In this document: positions 8,494 to 18,769 of the stretch, piece by piece
Numbering within the stretch: position 1 is the stretch's first letter
Layout: each line of letters begins with the position of its first letter
Assembly: GCA_943788235.1 (NCBI GenBank)
Contig: CALSPM010000005.1
Span: 372,001-436,000 of the forward strand
Reading direction: 5' to 3'
From: an uncultured Cyclobacteriaceae bacterium
GTDB taxonomy: Bacteria; Bacteroidota; Bacteroidia; Cytophagales; Cyclobacteriaceae
Length of the DNA: 64,000 bases
Notes under the pieces: model-generated
What the model was told of the DNA's origin: nothing
The model's input: only the letters and a program-made list of their open reading frames with translations
Database searches by the model: none
Program-made: the position numbers and the translations under genes

Positions 8494-9975
8494 TCACTCA
8501 TTGTAGGCCCACCCTAAAGAATCTTTCATATCTTTTATGGTGATGCCCTCTTCCTTGAGCCGCTGTCTAAGAACATCTACTTTTTTGTAATCCCTGGTCG
8601 CTTTCGCTTCAGCGTAATCTTCCAATAAAATATTGAGTAGGTTTTTGCCATTGATGTACGTCTCGGGTTTTATTCCTAGTATGTCTTCTGTGAAGCTTAA
8701 CAATGTGGTCTTCATGCGATCAAATGTCACTTTATCTATGGCTGCGAAGGCGATTTGTTTTGCGTACAATGAATTTACTTTTTTAAGCAAGTTAAACAAG
8801 TGACCTATGGTCAGGGCCGTATTAAAATCATCATTCATAGCGTGATGACAATTATCACACATTTTATTAACCTGAGCAACGAGTGCAGTGTCTACATTTA
8901 AGGGCTCATTCTCTGGATAAACCATTTCTTTGAGTATTCTTATACCATTGGCTAGCTTTGTGTAACCTTTCAAGGATCCATTTAAGGCATCATTAGAGAA
9001 ATCTAAGGTGCTTGCATAATGAGATTGGAGCATAAAAAAGCGGATGGACATGGGAGAGTGGCCGCGATCGAGCATTTCATGATCTCCAGAAATGAGCTGC
9101 CAGGGTAAAAATGAATTACCCAATGATTTAGACATTTTTTGACCATTGACGGTGAGCATATTTGTATGCAACCAATATTTGGCAGGCTCTTCATTGGTTG
9201 TACCTATACATTGTGCAATTTCACAATCATGATGCGGAAATTTAAGATCCATTCCACCGCCATGAATATCAAATTGTGTTCCCAAGTATTTTGTACTCAT
9301 CACCGAGCATTCAAGATGCCAACCGGGGAATCCATCACTCCATTTTGTTTTCCATCTCATGATATGGTTGGGTGCTGCTTTTTTCCATAAAGCAAAATCT
9401 AGCGGATTTTTTTTATCCTCTTGACTATCTAAGACCCTACTTTGATTGATCAGATCTTCAATTTTTCTGCCACTTAACCGTCCATATTCATGTGATTTAT
9501 TGTATTTGTTGAGATCGAAATAAACTGATCCATTGGCTTGGTAGGCAAATCCCTTATCCAAGAGCGTTTCTATCATTTCAATTTGCTCTAATAAGTGGCC
9601 GATAGCTGAAGGTTCAATGTCTGGAGCCAGCGCATTGAAGGTTTTCATTACGTCATGAAAATCATTGGTATATTTTTGTACGATCTCCATGGGCTCGAGC
9701 TTATCTAGCCGAGCTTTTTCGGAAATTTTATCTTCACCCGTATCTAGTAAATGGCCTACATCCGTAATATTCCTTACGTATCGTACTTTATAACCTAAAA
9801 ATTTTAGGTATCTATTGATAATATCAAAGCTAATGAAAGTTCTTACGTTACCCAGGTGAACATCGCTGTAGACCGTTGGACCACAGACGTACATACCTAC
9901 ATTCGGCGAGTTAATAGGCTCAAAAAGCTCCTTCTTTCGAGTCAAAGAGTTGGTTAATCTAAGTTTTCCGATCAT
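8494..9975 (-). CDS. cysS: Cysteine--tRNA ligase
   Basis: A class Ia aminoacyl-tRNA synthetase of 493 aa that charges tRNA-Cys. Seen: the zinc-ligand Cys in MYVCGPTVY, the HIGH-equivalent VHLGN, GWHLECSVMS and HGGGMDLKFPHHDCEIAQ (further Zn ligands), and KMSKS in GQKMSKSLGN. The ATG at 9975 gives MIGKLRLTNSL, matching family starts. A TTG at 9987 would add four residues. It converges on hpf with an 18-base gap and diverges from rimP. Confidence 0.97.
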   Translation of the reverse strand: MIGKLRLTNSLTRKKELFEPINSPNVGMYVCGPTVYSDVHLGNVRTFISFDIINRYLKFLGYKVRYVRNITDVGHLLDTGEDKISEKARLDKLEPMEIVQKYTNDFHDVMKTFNALAPDIEPSAIGHLLEQIEMIETLLDKGFAYQANGSVYFDLNKYNKSHEYGRLSGRKIEDLINQSRVLDSQEDKKNPLDFALWKKAAPNHIMRWKTKWSDGFPGWHLECSVMSTKYLGTQFDIHGGGMDLKFPHHDCEIAQCIGTTNEEPAKYWLHTNMLTVNGQKMSKSLGNSFLPWQLISGDHEMLDRGHSPMSIRFFMLQSHYASTLDFSNDALNGSLKGYTKLANGIRILKEMVYPENEPLNVDTALVAQVNKMCDNCHHAMNDDFNTALTIGHLFNLLKKVNSLYAKQIAFAAIDKVTFDRMKTTLLSFTEDILGIKPETYINGKNLLNILLEDYAEAKATRDYKKVDVLRQRLKEEGITIKDMKDSLGWAYNE

Positions 9976-10035
9976 TGCTATTGACAAAATTTCTTAAAAG
10001 ATACAAAAATGCATGATGCTTTTATAACAATCGAA

Positions 10036-10066
10036 TTTGAATTGAGTTTTTTTTGAATTACTTTTG
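10036..10066 (+). promoter_or_regulatory. Consensus Bacteroidota promoter of the rimP-nusA-infB operon
   Basis: TTTG at 10036-10039, exactly 19 bases, then TACTTTTG at 10059-10066: a full match to TTTG-N19-TAnnTTTG. Transcription should begin near 10072-10075, about 20 bases before the leader hairpin at 10091. Confidence 0.78.
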
Positions 10067-10090
10067 TACATGTAAATAGGAAAAAGAAGA

Positions 10091-10117
10091 GAGGGGACTT
10101 GTGTCCCCTCTTTTTAT
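10091..10117 (+). terminator. Terminator-like hairpin in the rimP leader (possible attenuator)
   Basis: GAGGGGAC at 10091-10098 pairs perfectly with GTCCCCTC at 10103-10110 around a TTGT loop, and a T-rich run (10111-10117) follows. This is the form of an intrinsic terminator, yet it lies between the operon promoter and the rimP ATG at 10128. It could attenuate the operon, or form a 5' structure that affects RNA stability or rimP translation. As nusA lies in the same operon, feedback by NusA on this site is an attractive but untested idea. Confidence 0.7.
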
Positions 10118-10127
10118 TAAAAAACCG

Positions 10128-10577
10128 ATGATAACACTCGTTCATAAACTAACCGCCGAACTAGAGAGCATAATCAATGAGTTTCCGGAATTGTTTTTGG
10201 TAGACTTAACGGTGACAGGCGTCTCGGGCAACCAACGCGTTTTAGTACTTATTGACGGTGAGGCAGGACTTCCTATCGAAAGTTGTTCACTGATCAGTAG
10301 AAAACTTTTAAATAGGATTGAAGAAGAAGACCTTATTGATGGAGCGTTTAATCTTGAAGTGTCTTCGCCTGGGATCGACAGGCCGCTTTCCCTGCCACGA
10401 CAATATAAAAAGAACATTGGCCGGAAATTGAAAGTAGAAACTTTAGAAGGGGAAATATTTGAAGGGAAGTTAAAAGAAATTGAAGAACAAACCATCGTTC
10501 TTTCTGTGAACGAAGGAGACGAGACCATGTTATTAGATAAAATAAAAAAAGCGAAAGTATTAATATCATTTAATTAG
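10128..10577 (+). CDS. rimP: Ribosome maturation factor RimP
   Basis: A 149-aa cytoplasmic factor needed for maturation of the 30S subunit. The ATG at 10128 (MITLVHKLTAELES) was chosen; a GTG at 10101 lies inside the leader hairpin and is unlikely. Seen: the N-terminal alpha/beta domain with GNQRVLVLIDGEAGLPIESC, the LEVSSPGIDRPLS motif shared by RimP proteins, and a C-terminal SH3-like domain (GRKLKVETLEGEIFEGKL). It is first in rimP-nusA-infB, the order found across bacteria, and ends three bases before nusA. Confidence 0.95.
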   Translation: MITLVHKLTAELESIINEFPELFLVDLTVTGVSGNQRVLVLIDGEAGLPIESCSLISRKLLNRIEEEDLIDGAFNLEVSSPGIDRPLSLPRQYKKNIGRKLKVETLEGEIFEGKLKEIEEQTIVLSVNEGDETMLLDKIKKAKVLISFN

Positions 10578-10580
10578 AAA

Positions 10581-11822
10581 ATGGAAGCAGGAATATTAAT
10601 TGATTCATTTGCCGATTTTGCCAGAAATAAGAACATAGATCGGCCAACTATGATTAGGATCCTAGAAGATGTCTTCAGGACGATGATTAGAAAAAAATAT
10701 AAAGATGATGACAATTTTGACATCATCATCAACACGGATAAAGGTGATCTTGAAATTTGGAGATTTCGAGAAATAGTTGACGATAATTCTGAAGATATAT
10801 GGGATCATGACAAAATCTGTTTGACAGACGCAAGAAAGATTGAACCAGACTTTGAAATTGGAGAAGAAGTAGCTGAAGAAATCAAACTGATAGATTTCGG
10901 TAGAAGAGCGGTAATGACTGCGCGCCAAACATTGATTCAGAAAATCAAAGACTTAGAAAAAGACATCCTTTTTCAAAAATACAAAGAGCTGGTTGGAGAA
11001 ATAATTACTGGGGAAGTATACCAGACCATGAGCAGAGAAGTGTTGCTTATTGATGGAGAGGGCAATGAGCTTAATATACCCAAGTCAGACCAAATCCCTA
11101 AAGACCGTTACCGGAAAGGAGATTCAGCCCGTGCCATTGTACATCGTGTCGAAATGCATAATGGAAATCCAAGGATTATCCTATCAAGAACCTCTCCTAC
11201 GTTTTTGGAAAGATTGTTTGAAAGTGAAGTACCTGAAGTTTATGATGGGCTGATTACAATTAAAAAAGTAGTCAGAGAGCCAGGCGAAAGAGCCAAGGTG
11301 TCTGTAGAGTCTTATGACGACCGAATAGATCCAGTAGGGGCTTGTGTAGGGATGAAAGGTTCACGTATCCATTCTATTGTTAGAGAATTACAAAATGAAA
11401 ATATTGATGTAATTAACTTTACGGACAACCTTGAACTGTACATTTCAAGAGCCTTAAGTCCGGCCAAAATTTTGAGCATGAAAATAGATGAGCCTCAAAA
11501 GCGAGTTTCTGTTTATCTCAAGCCAGATCAGGTATCTTTGGCTATAGGAAGAGGGGGTCAAAATATTAAATTAGCCAGCCGTTTAGTGGAATATGAAATA
11601 GATGTTTTCAGAGAACTTGGCGCCGTAGAAGATGAGGATGTTGATTTGGATGAGTTTTCAGATGAAATTGAGAGCTGGGTCATTGACGAGTTGAAAAAAA
11701 TAGGTTTAGATACTGCTAAAAGTGTTATAAGATTGGGTCGTGAAGATATGGTCAGAAGAACCGATCTAGAAGAAGAAACGGTTGATAATGTGTTGAGGGT
11801 ACTTTCCCAAGAATTTGAATAA
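10581..11822 (+). CDS. nusA: Transcription termination/antitermination factor NusA
   Basis: A 413-aa RNA polymerase-binding factor that modulates pausing, termination and antitermination. Domain order: N-terminal RNAP-binding domain (1 to about 125), S1 domain (about 130-200, GEIITGEVYQTM), KH1 around DPVGACVGMKGSRI, KH2 around VSLAIGRGGQNIKLASRL, then a short acidic C-terminal helix-hairpin segment. It lies between rimP and infB in one operon and may feed back on the hairpin in the operon leader. Confidence 0.97.
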   Translation: MEAGILIDSFADFARNKNIDRPTMIRILEDVFRTMIRKKYKDDDNFDIIINTDKGDLEIWRFREIVDDNSEDIWDHDKICLTDARKIEPDFEIGEEVAEEIKLIDFGRRAVMTARQTLIQKIKDLEKDILFQKYKELVGEIITGEVYQTMSREVLLIDGEGNELNIPKSDQIPKDRYRKGDSARAIVHRVEMHNGNPRIILSRTSPTFLERLFESEVPEVYDGLITIKKVVREPGERAKVSVESYDDRIDPVGACVGMKGSRIHSIVRELQNENIDVINFTDNLELYISRALSPAKILSMKIDEPQKRVSVYLKPDQVSLAIGRGGQNIKLASRLVEYEIDVFRELGAVEDEDVDLDEFSDEIESWVIDELKKIGLDTAKSVIRLGREDMVRRTDLEEETVDNVLRVLSQEFE

Positions 11823-11843
11823 AAATTAAGAAGCAGACGATAG

Positions 11844-14699
11844 ATGCATAGACTGAGTCAAGTTGCCAGAAAATTAAACGTAGGGAGTACTACCATACTC
11901 GATTTCCTTAAGGTAAAAGGACACGAGGTAGATAGTAGCCCTAATTCTAAAATAACAGATGAACAATTTGAGCTGTTATCTAAGGAATACGCCTCTTCGG
12001 TAATAGACAAGGAGGAAGCTTCTAGTTTGACCATTGGTAGTAAACATTCAGAAGACCTGGTCATCAAAGAGTCTAGTACTTCAGTGGAGAAATCGGCAAA
12101 AGAAGATGACCATATTTTAATCACAGATAATGTAATAAAAGCACCTCAGGAAGAAGCCTCGAAAAAGGCAGATGAACTTATCTCAAAACCTAAATTAGAA
12201 GGTACCAAAGTGATAGGTAAAATTGACCTTGAGACGAATAAACTTGGGGCCAAGAAGATTAAAAAAATAGCAGAGGTTAAAGAGACAACGCCAGTTGAGG
12301 AGGCTCAAGAGCCAGAGGGAGTTTTGAAATCAGAGCGCGAAGCGCCTGTGGTTGACTTGTCCATGGAGCCATTACCAGAGGTAGCTGCTAACGATCAGGA
12401 AGTTGGTGAAGTTTCTGATAAGGTTCCAGAGGATCCGGTGGTCACCGAGGATTCAGTTACACTTGCTCAGGAGGCTCACAAGTTAGCAGACCCATTACCG
12501 CCAAAAATCGAAGTTCCTGAAAAGGGAGCTTCCCAAAAAAGAGAAACGATAAAAGCTAAAGCAGATGCCCTCAAGGGCCTTAAGGTTTTGGGTAAAATTG
12601 AATTGCCTGCTGAAAAGAAAAAACCTATTGCTTCTTCGGATGAGCATAAGGATCGAAAAAAACGCCCACGAAAAAGAATTCAGTCAAGTACGCCGCCCAG
12701 CCACCGACCTCCCTCGGGACAAAAACCGACCGTAGCTGTCGATGCCGGTAGAATCAGAGGTAAGGATATTAAAAAGACGGAGGAGCTCACGGATAAGGAA
12801 ATTCAAGATAAAATTAAAGCAACGCTTGCCAAACTCAGTGGAGGAGGGAACAAAGCAGCAACTGCTAATCGTTCGAAGTACAGAAAAGATAAGCGATCTG
12901 CAAAAGCTGAGGCAGTGGAAGAGCAGATCATTCAAGAGGCTGAAGATGCTAAAACACTGAAGCTAACTGAGTTTATTTCGGCCAATGATTTGGCCTCATT
13001 GATGGATGTATCGGTCAATGATGTGATTTCATCTTGTATGAATTTAGGACTGTTTGTTTCCATCAATCAGAGGTTAGATGCGGAGACCATTACGGTCATT
13101 GCAGACGAATTTGGATTCGATGTGACCTTTACTACCACAGAAGAGGGGATTGATATTATTGAAGAAGAAGACATCACTGAAAATTTGATAGATCGAGCTC
13201 CAATTGTTACCATCATGGGACATGTCGATCACGGTAAAACCTCTTTGCTCGATTACATTAGAGAATCCAAGGTTACTGAAGGCGAAGCGGGAGGGATCAC
13301 ACAACATATTGGTGCTTACAATGTGCTGACCAATCAAGGTAAAAAAATTGCATTTTTGGATACTCCTGGACACGAAGCCTTTACGGCGATGCGTGCCCGA
13401 GGAGCAAAAATCACAGATATTGTTATCGTTGTGATTGCGGCTGACGATGCCGTCATGCCTCAAACAAAAGAAGCATTAAATCACGCCCAGGTAGCGGGGG
13501 TGCCGATCGTTATTGCGATCAATAAGATTGATAGACCCACTTCCAACGTGGATAAGATTAAGGAAGAGCTTTCAGCCATTAACATTTTGGTGGAAGACTG
13601 GGGAGGAAAATATCAATGTCAAGCACTATCTGCAAAAACGGGAGAAGGGATTGATGAATTATTGGAAAAGGTATTGCTAGAGGCAGAGTTATTAGAGTTA
13701 AAAGCAAATCCTGATAAGGCCGCGGTTGGAAGTGTCATTGAGGCAAGTTTGGACAAGGGACGTGGCTATGTGACCACGTTGATGGTTCAGGCGGGCACCT
13801 TGCGCATCGGAGATGTGATGTTGGCAGGCTCTTATTTTGGAAAGGTGAAAGCCATGTTTGACCACCGAGGGAAGAAATTAAAAGAAGTAGGTCCGGCTAC
13901 TCCAACCGTTGTGCTAGGACTCGATGGAGCTCCCCAAGCCGGAGATAAGTTCAATGTGATGGAATCTGATCGTGAGGCAAGAGAAATTGCTAATAAGCGA
14001 GAAATCATCCAACGTGAGCAATCGGTCAGAGCTAAAAAGCACATTACTCTGGATGAAATCGGAAGAAGATTGGCTATTGGTTCCTTTAAAGAACTTAATA
14101 TAATAGTAAAAGGAGATGTGGACGGCTCAATAGAAGCCTTGGCAGATTCGTTATTAAAGTTATCTACAGCCGAAGTACAGGTGAACATCATCCACAAAGG
14201 GGTAGGTCAAATCTCAGAATCGGATGTGCTTTTAGCCTCTGCCTCTGATGCGGTCATCGTGGGTTTCCAAGTACGTCCTTCTAGCTCGGCTAGAAAAATC
14301 GCGGAGAATGAGGAAATTGAGATTAGATTGTATTCAATTATTTATGATGCCATCAACGATGTCAGAGATGCCATGGAAGGAATGTTGGCACCGACCGTTG
14401 AGGAGTTTATTACAGGAAATATTGAGATTCGTGAAGTATTTAAGATTTCTAAAGTGGGAACGGTAGCAGGTTGCTATGTGACGGATGGATTTGTGAAGCG
14501 GAGCAATCAGGTCAGGTTGATTCGAGAGGGGATAGTTACCTATTCAGGTAATATTAATCAACTGAAACGTTTCAAAGAAGATGTGCAAGAGGTGAAGAAA
14601 AATTACGAATGTGGTATCAGCATCAAAAACTTTAATGACATTAAGGTTGGGGATATCATTGAGGGCTTTGAAGAGCGCGAAATTAAACGAACGCTTTAA
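11844..14699 (+). CDS. infB: Translation initiation factor IF-2
   Basis: A 951-aa GTPase that recruits initiator tRNA and joins ribosomal subunits. The first 30 or so residues form an IF2-N helix domain ([19 protein letters not shown]). A long charged, low-complexity region runs to about residue 370. The G domain follows: GHVDHGKT (about 458), a switch region with [18 protein letters not shown] and NKIDRP. Domains II-IV and a C-terminal fMet-tRNA-binding domain (about 860-951) complete it. It is last in the operon, and a strong terminator follows. Confidence 0.98.
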   Translation: MHRLSQVARKLNVGSTTILDFLKVKGHEVDSSPNSKITDEQFELLSKEYASSVIDKEEASSLTIGSKHSEDLVIKESSTSVEKSAKEDDHILITDNVIKAPQEEASKKADELISKPKLEGTKVIGKIDLETNKLGAKKIKKIAEVKETTPVEEAQEPEGVLKSEREAPVVDLSMEPLPEVAANDQEVGEVSDKVPEDPVVTEDSVTLAQEAHKLADPLPPKIEVPEKGASQKRETIKAKADALKGLKVLGKIELPAEKKKPIASSDEHKDRKKRPRKRIQSSTPPSHRPPSGQKPTVAVDAGRIRGKDIKKTEELTDKEIQDKIKATLAKLSGGGNKAATANRSKYRKDKRSAKAEAVEEQIIQEAEDAKTLKLTEFISANDLASLMDVSVNDVISSCMNLGLFVSINQRLDAETITVIADEFGFDVTFTTTEEGIDIIEEEDITENLIDRAPIVTIMGHVDHGKTSLLDYIRESKVTEGEAGGITQHIGAYNVLTNQGKKIAFLDTPGHEAFTAMRARGAKITDIVIVVIAADDAVMPQTKEALNHAQVAGVPIVIAINKIDRPTSNVDKIKEELSAINILVEDWGGKYQCQALSAKTGEGIDELLEKVLLEAELLELKANPDKAAVGSVIEASLDKGRGYVTTLMVQAGTLRIGDVMLAGSYFGKVKAMFDHRGKKLKEVGPATPTVVLGLDGAPQAGDKFNVMESDREAREIANKREIIQREQSVRAKKHITLDEIGRRLAIGSFKELNIIVKGDVDGSIEALADSLLKLSTAEVQVNIIHKGVGQISESDVLLASASDAVIVGFQVRPSSSARKIAENEEIEIRLYSIIYDAINDVRDAMEGMLAPTVEEFITGNIEIREVFKISKVGTVAGCYVTDGFVKRSNQVRLIREGIVTYSGNINQLKRFKEDVQEVKKNYECGISIKNFNDIKVGDIIEGFEEREIKRTL

Positions 14700-14706
14700 T
14701 TTCAAA

Positions 14707-14746
14707 ACATAAAAAAAGGCAAATGTTACTTTGCCTTTTTTTATGT
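14707..14746. terminator. Bidirectional intrinsic terminator between infB and metK
   Basis: A perfect 17-bp inverted repeat (14707-14723 with 14730-14746) with a six-base TGTTAC loop. The core is AAGGCAAA/TTTGCCTT, and seven A's on one side pair with seven T's on the other, so it can terminate transcription from both convergent genes. Confidence 0.9.
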
Positions 14747-14761
14747 TTTTTTAATCTTTAT

Positions 14762-16015
14762 TTAAAGACCAAAAGCTTCTTTAATCTTCTCAACATAGTC
14801 TAGTTTTTCCCAAGTAAATGTTTCTACCTCATGTGTAACTTCCTGATTGGCAGATTTGAATGTCAAGGTTTTCATTTCAGATTTTCTTCCCATGTGGCCG
14901 TATGCCGCAGTTTCTGAGTAAATGGGGGTTCTTAGTTTCAGTCTTCGCTCAATGGCCATAGGACGCATGTCGAATAACTTTTCTATTTTCTTGGCAATTT
15001 CTCCATCCGTAACATCTAAATTGGCAGTTTCATAGGTATTTACGTAAATGCCCATGGGCTCTACGACTCCTATGGCGTAAGAAACTTGCACCAATACCTC
15101 ATCACAAATACCTGCCGCAACGAGATTTTTAGCAATGTGTCGCGTAGCATATGCCGCGGATCGGTCTACCTTAGACGGATCTTTTCCAGAAAAAGCGCCA
15201 CCACCATGTGCACCTTTGCCCCCATAGGTATCCACAATAATTTTTCTTCCGGTCAATCCAGTATCTCCGTGAGGCCCACCAATTACGAACTTACCGGTAG
15301 GGTTGATGTGGTAGGAAATATCGTCATTAAATAAACTTTGTAGTTCGGTACTCAGTCCTTTTTTTACTCTTGGGATCAGGAGATCAACGATATCTGTTTT
15401 TATTTTAGCCAACATTTCAGCATCATTGGCATCAAATTCATCATGCTGAGTAGAAACCACAATGGCGGCTATCTTCTGGGGTTTGTTATCATCACCGTAC
15501 TCAATGGTCACCTGTGATTTGGAATCGGGGCGTAAATATTTTATCTCATTATTTTCCCTTCGAAAAGCTGCAAGCTCTATGAGTATTCTATGAGAAAGCT
15601 CTAATGCCAAAGGCATTAAATTTTCTGTTTCCTTGGTTGCATATCCAAACATAATACCCTGATCTCCTGCACCTTGTTCTTCAGGAATGGCACGATCTAT
15701 TCCTCTATTGATATCTGCCGATTGCTCATGAATGGCAGAAATAATCGCACAAGACTTGGAGTCAAATTGATATTCACTTTTGGTATATCCGATTTTTTCA
15801 ATAACGCTTCTGGCGATTTCTTGAACGTCGAGGTAGGCGCTAGATTTAACTTCTCCCGCCAGCATGACTAAACCTGTGGTGACCAGGGTTTCACAAGCTA
15901 CTTTGGAATTCTTGTCAAAAGCTAGAAAATGATCAATTAAGGCATCTGATATTTGATCAGCTACTTTATCGGGATGTCCTTCTGAAACAGATTCGGAGGT
16001 AAACAAATAACTCAT
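14762..16015 (-). CDS. metK: S-adenosylmethionine synthetase
   Basis: Makes S-adenosylmethionine from ATP and methionine in the cytoplasm. The 417 aa match the family. Seen: N-terminal [20 protein letters not shown] with the conserved His and Asp, the [12 protein letters not shown] loop, the P-loop-like [21 protein letters not shown] and [19 protein letters not shown]. It is last in a minus-strand run after the RsmI-like gene, 81 bases downstream of it. No SAM riboswitch is visible in that gap. Confidence 0.98.
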   Translation of the reverse strand: MSYLFTSESVSEGHPDKVADQISDALIDHFLAFDKNSKVACETLVTTGLVMLAGEVKSSAYLDVQEIARSVIEKIGYTKSEYQFDSKSCAIISAIHEQSADINRGIDRAIPEEQGAGDQGIMFGYATKETENLMPLALELSHRILIELAAFRRENNEIKYLRPDSKSQVTIEYGDDNKPQKIAAIVVSTQHDEFDANDAEMLAKIKTDIVDLLIPRVKKGLSTELQSLFNDDISYHINPTGKFVIGGPHGDTGLTGRKIIVDTYGGKGAHGGGAFSGKDPSKVDRSAAYATRHIAKNLVAAGICDEVLVQVSYAIGVVEPMGIYVNTYETANLDVTDGEIAKKIEKLFDMRPMAIERRLKLRTPIYSETAAYGHMGRKSEMKTLTFKSANQEVTHEVETFTWEKLDYVEKIKEAFGL

Positions 16016-16096
16016 TACATTAAGAAGTATTGAATGACTTTAAATTAGTAATGCGAAATTAGTTTTTTTTATTGAAACATTGTAATTACTTGTTAA

Positions 16097-16804
16097 CTAA
16101 ATACCTATTGAGAAAATACAAGGGATTTTATCTATTTTAAAGTCTTCCTTTTTCCAGACACTTACTTTTTTGGAACGCGTACATTGTTCTTGACCGGTCA
16201 GATCTGCTCCGATAGCCAATACAGTATCTGACCTGAGGACCTTGCATAGCGCGGTTAACATTTGTTGATTCCGATAAGGGGTCTCCATAAAGATTTGACT
16301 GTAGCCATTTTTCAGGACAGTCTGTTCCATGGCTTTGATTTTTTTTTCACGAAGTACGGGATCAATGGGAAGATACCCGTGAAACGTGAACTGTTGTCCA
16401 TTGAGACCACTGGAGATAAGACCTAAAATGATCGATGAAGTACCTTCCAAGCACACCACTTCAAGGTCTTCTTGATGGGCATATCTTACCACAAGATTGC
16501 CTGGATCAGCAATGGCGGGGAGCCCCGCCTCTGAGAGAATACCCATATTTTCTCCAGTTAACAAAGGCTTAAAGAGCTCAGGTAGTGCCTGTTCATTAAA
16601 ACGTTTATCCATAGGTTCAAAATGTATTGTTTCTATATCCAATCCCAAATGAAGTGAAGCGATATATCTTCGGGCCGTTCGGACATTTTCAACCAAGTAA
16701 TAGGACGTCTTTCGGATCACATTTTTGACAGCATTGGTGATGTTGTCTCCATTATTTGTAATTGACAAATAGGTGGGGATTAAATATAATTTACCTTTTT
16801 CCAT
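16097..16804 (-). CDS. RsmI-like SAM-dependent methyltransferase (tetrapyrrole methylase fold)
   Basis: A 235-aa protein of the tetrapyrrole-methylase/RsmI superfamily. Seen: N-terminal GKLYLIPTYLSI, a central ILSEAGLPAIADPG (the RsmI SEAGxPxxxDPG motif), LEGTSSIILGLISSGLNGQQFTFHGYLP and the ETPYRN motif. RsmI 2'-O-methylates C1402 of 16S rRNA. This shorter, divergent form is common in Bacteroidota beside a standard RsmI, so its exact target is not certain. Its start overlaps the end of the alpha/beta hydrolase by 14 bases, which suggests co-translation. Confidence 0.85.
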   Translation of the reverse strand: MEKGKLYLIPTYLSITNNGDNITNAVKNVIRKTSYYLVENVRTARRYIASLHLGLDIETIHFEPMDKRFNEQALPELFKPLLTGENMGILSEAGLPAIADPGNLVVRYAHQEDLEVVCLEGTSSIILGLISSGLNGQQFTFHGYLPIDPVLREKKIKAMEQTVLKNGYSQIFMETPYRNQQMLTALCKVLRSDTVLAIGADLTGQEQCTRSKKVSVWKKEDFKIDKIPCIFSIGI

Positions 16805-17564
16805 ATTTTATAAATTGATTGATGAGGGCCAAGAGTGCTACGGGTTGTTCCGCGTGAACCCAATGTCCAGCCTTTTTAATAGTCATTAAATCGGCATCTG
16901 GGAAATGTTTTTTTAATAATGGCTTATCCTCATTTAATATGTAGTCCGACTGAGCCCCTCGAATAAACAACACTTCGCCAGGGAAGACAGCATGAGATAA
17001 AAGGGGCGCTCCTATGGCCTGTATATTATCTTCGATGGCTTTCCAGTTTATTTTCCAGTAAAACAATCCTTTAGGGTTTCGACTTAAATTTTTTAAGATA
17101 AACTGTCTGATCCCAGCATTATTTATGGTTACCGAAAGCAGATCATCGGCCTCCTTTCGGGTTTTTATCTCATGAAGGGTTAAAGAATGAACGCATTTTA
17201 AAATATTTTCATGGTGGGGGGGATACCCTTTCGGCGCAATGTCTACAATGATGAGTTTGATGATTTTGTCAGGGTATTGAACGGCAAAGTTCATAGCGGT
17301 TTTGCCACCCATCGAATGGCCCAATAGGGTGCATTTTTCTATCTTTTCATCATGTAATAATTCCTTTAGATCATCGGTCATGACTTGGTAATTGAAGTCA
17401 TCACTGTGCGGAGATAAGCCGTGATTTCTTTGGTCGACTAAATAAACCTCGAACGTACTCATCAAGTGGTTGGCTAAGGTTTTCCAGTTATCCGAAGAGC
17501 CAAAGACGCCATGCAAAATAATCAGAGGTGTCCCTGATCCAAATTTTTTAAAATGAAGTTTCAT
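16791..17564 (-). CDS. Alpha/beta-fold hydrolase (YbfF-like esterase)
   Basis: A 257-aa cytoplasmic alpha/beta hydrolase. Seen: the oxyanion-hole region LHGVFGSSDNWKTLA, DQRNHGLSPHSDDF, the nucleophile elbow GHSMGG (Ser about residue 94), a family-type D in FIRGAQSDYI and the catalytic His in KAGHWVHAEQP near the C-terminus. Motifs resemble YbfF/ABHD11 acyl esterases; the natural substrate is unknown. It overlaps pdxJ by four bases and the RsmI-like gene by 14, so the three genes probably form one operon with metK. Confidence 0.87.
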   Translation of the reverse strand: MKLHFKKFGSGTPLIILHGVFGSSDNWKTLANHLMSTFEVYLVDQRNHGLSPHSDDFNYQVMTDDLKELLHDEKIEKCTLLGHSMGGKTAMNFAVQYPDKIIKLIIVDIAPKGYPPHHENILKCVHSLTLHEIKTRKEADDLLSVTINNAGIRQFILKNLSRNPKGLFYWKINWKAIEDNIQAIGAPLLSHAVFPGEVLFIRGAQSDYILNEDKPLLKKHFPDADLMTIKKAGHWVHAEQPVALLALINQFIKYGKR

Positions 17565-18274
17565 TGAAGTTGTCTTTTATACATTTGAATGGTGTTTTCG
17601 ATGCCATAATACAAGGCATCGCAAAACAGCGCATGTCCGATGGAAACCTCTGCTAAAAACGGAATACCCTTTTTGAGATATTTTAGGTTTTGCAAATCTA
17701 AGTCATGACCGGCGTTGACCCCAAGGCCTATTTTTTTTGCGACATCAGCGGCTTCAACAAATGAACGAAGGGCTCGTGCTGGATTTTGAACAAAATCTTG
17801 GGCGTAGGGCCCTGTATAAAGTTCAATACGATTCGCTTCGATTTGGGCAGCACCCTCAACCATAGAAATTTTGGGGTTGCAAAAAACGGAAATGCGGGCA
17901 CCAGACAAGCGGAGCTCCTGGATGATTTCACTCAGAAAATCTTTATTCTTGACCGTATCCCAACCCGTGTTAGAAGTGAGAACCTCTGGTGGATCAGGGA
18001 CTAGGGTTACTTGATCAGGTTTCAGTTCTGCAATGAGTTTCATAAAGCGGGAATCTGGATACCCCTCAATATTGAACTCAGTGGTCACGACGCGGGACAG
18101 GTCATAAGCGTCTTGGGTGGTAATGTGTCTTTCATCAGGCCGGGGATGAATGGTAATACCATCGGCATCAAACCTTTCACAGTCCTGAGCCATTTGGATA
18201 ACATTTGGGTTGCTAGACCCTCTTGCATTGCGTAATGTTGCAATTTTGTTAATGTTTACACTAAGTTTGGTCAT
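17561..18274 (-). CDS. pdxJ: Pyridoxine 5'-phosphate synthase
   Basis: Condenses 1-deoxyxylulose 5-phosphate with 3-amino-2-oxopropyl phosphate to pyridoxine 5'-phosphate, the last ring-forming step of the DXP-dependent vitamin B6 route. The 237 aa match the family. Seen: LSVNINKIATLRNARG, the HPRPDERHI active-site block, LVPDPPEVLTSNTGWD, and the phosphate-binding end GVNAGHDLDLQNL...EVSIGHALFCDAL. It starts a minus-strand operon back to back with yqeY, 42 bases apart. Confidence 0.97.
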   Translation of the reverse strand: MTKLSVNINKIATLRNARGSSNPNVIQMAQDCERFDADGITIHPRPDERHITTQDAYDLSRVVTTEFNIEGYPDSRFMKLIAELKPDQVTLVPDPPEVLTSNTGWDTVKNKDFLSEIIQELRLSGARISVFCNPKISMVEGAAQIEANRIELYTGPYAQDFVQNPARALRSFVEAADVAKKIGLGVNAGHDLDLQNLKYLKKGIPFLAEVSIGHALFCDALYYGIENTIQMYKRQLQ

Positions 18275-18316
18275 TGAAACATAAAATTTATTGAATTACA
18301 AAAATAGTTTTTCTAG

Positions 18317-18769
18317 ATGAGCTTAAAATTAAAAATAGAGCAGGAAATTAAAATAGCCATGCTCCAAAAAAATAAAGACCGTTTGAGAGCCCTGAGAGCC
18401 ATAAAAGCAATGATTTTAATTGCAGAAACTGAAAAAGGGGCTGCCACAGCCTTAAGTGAAGAAGCTGAAATCAAGATTTTATCTAGGGCGGCTAAACAAA
18501 GAAGGGATTCATTGGCGGTTTATCAAGAACAAGGGAGAAAAGATTTAGCAGATATTGAGCGGGATGAGCTTGTCGTAATTGAGGCATTTCTTCCCCAGCA
18601 GCTCAACCGAGGAGAACTGGAGACGGCGGTAAGAGAAATTATAAAAAAAACAGGAGCTACTTCGCCCAAAGACATGGGTAAAGTCATGGGAATGGCCAGT
18701 CAAGAGCTCTCGGGAAAAGTAGATGGAAAGGCACTCTCATCTTTGGTCAAGGCTTTGTTGATGGAATGA
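18317..18769 (+). CDS. yqeY: GatB/YqeY-domain protein
   Basis: A 150-aa protein with a single YqeY domain, related to the tail of the GatB amidotransferase subunit and thought to bind tRNA. Seen: an N-terminal basic helical region (LKIEQEIKIAMLQKNKDRLRAL), EIKILSRAAKQRRDSLAVYQEQGR and a C-terminal SPKDMGKVMGMASQELSGKVDGK typical of the family. It overlaps cvpA by the sequence ATGA, so the two are probably translationally coupled. Confidence 0.92.
   Translation: MSLKLKIEQEIKIAMLQKNKDRLRALRAIKAMILIAETEKGAATALSEEAEIKILSRAAKQRRDSLAVYQEQGRKDLADIERDELVVIEAFLPQQLNRGELETAVREIIKKTGATSPKDMGKVMGMASQELSGKVDGKALSSLVKALLME

Noticed and set aside
16016-16096. Possible SAM riboswitch before metK
   Set aside because: The 81-base gap is AT-rich and has none of the SAM-I, SAM-II or SAM-IV core motifs.
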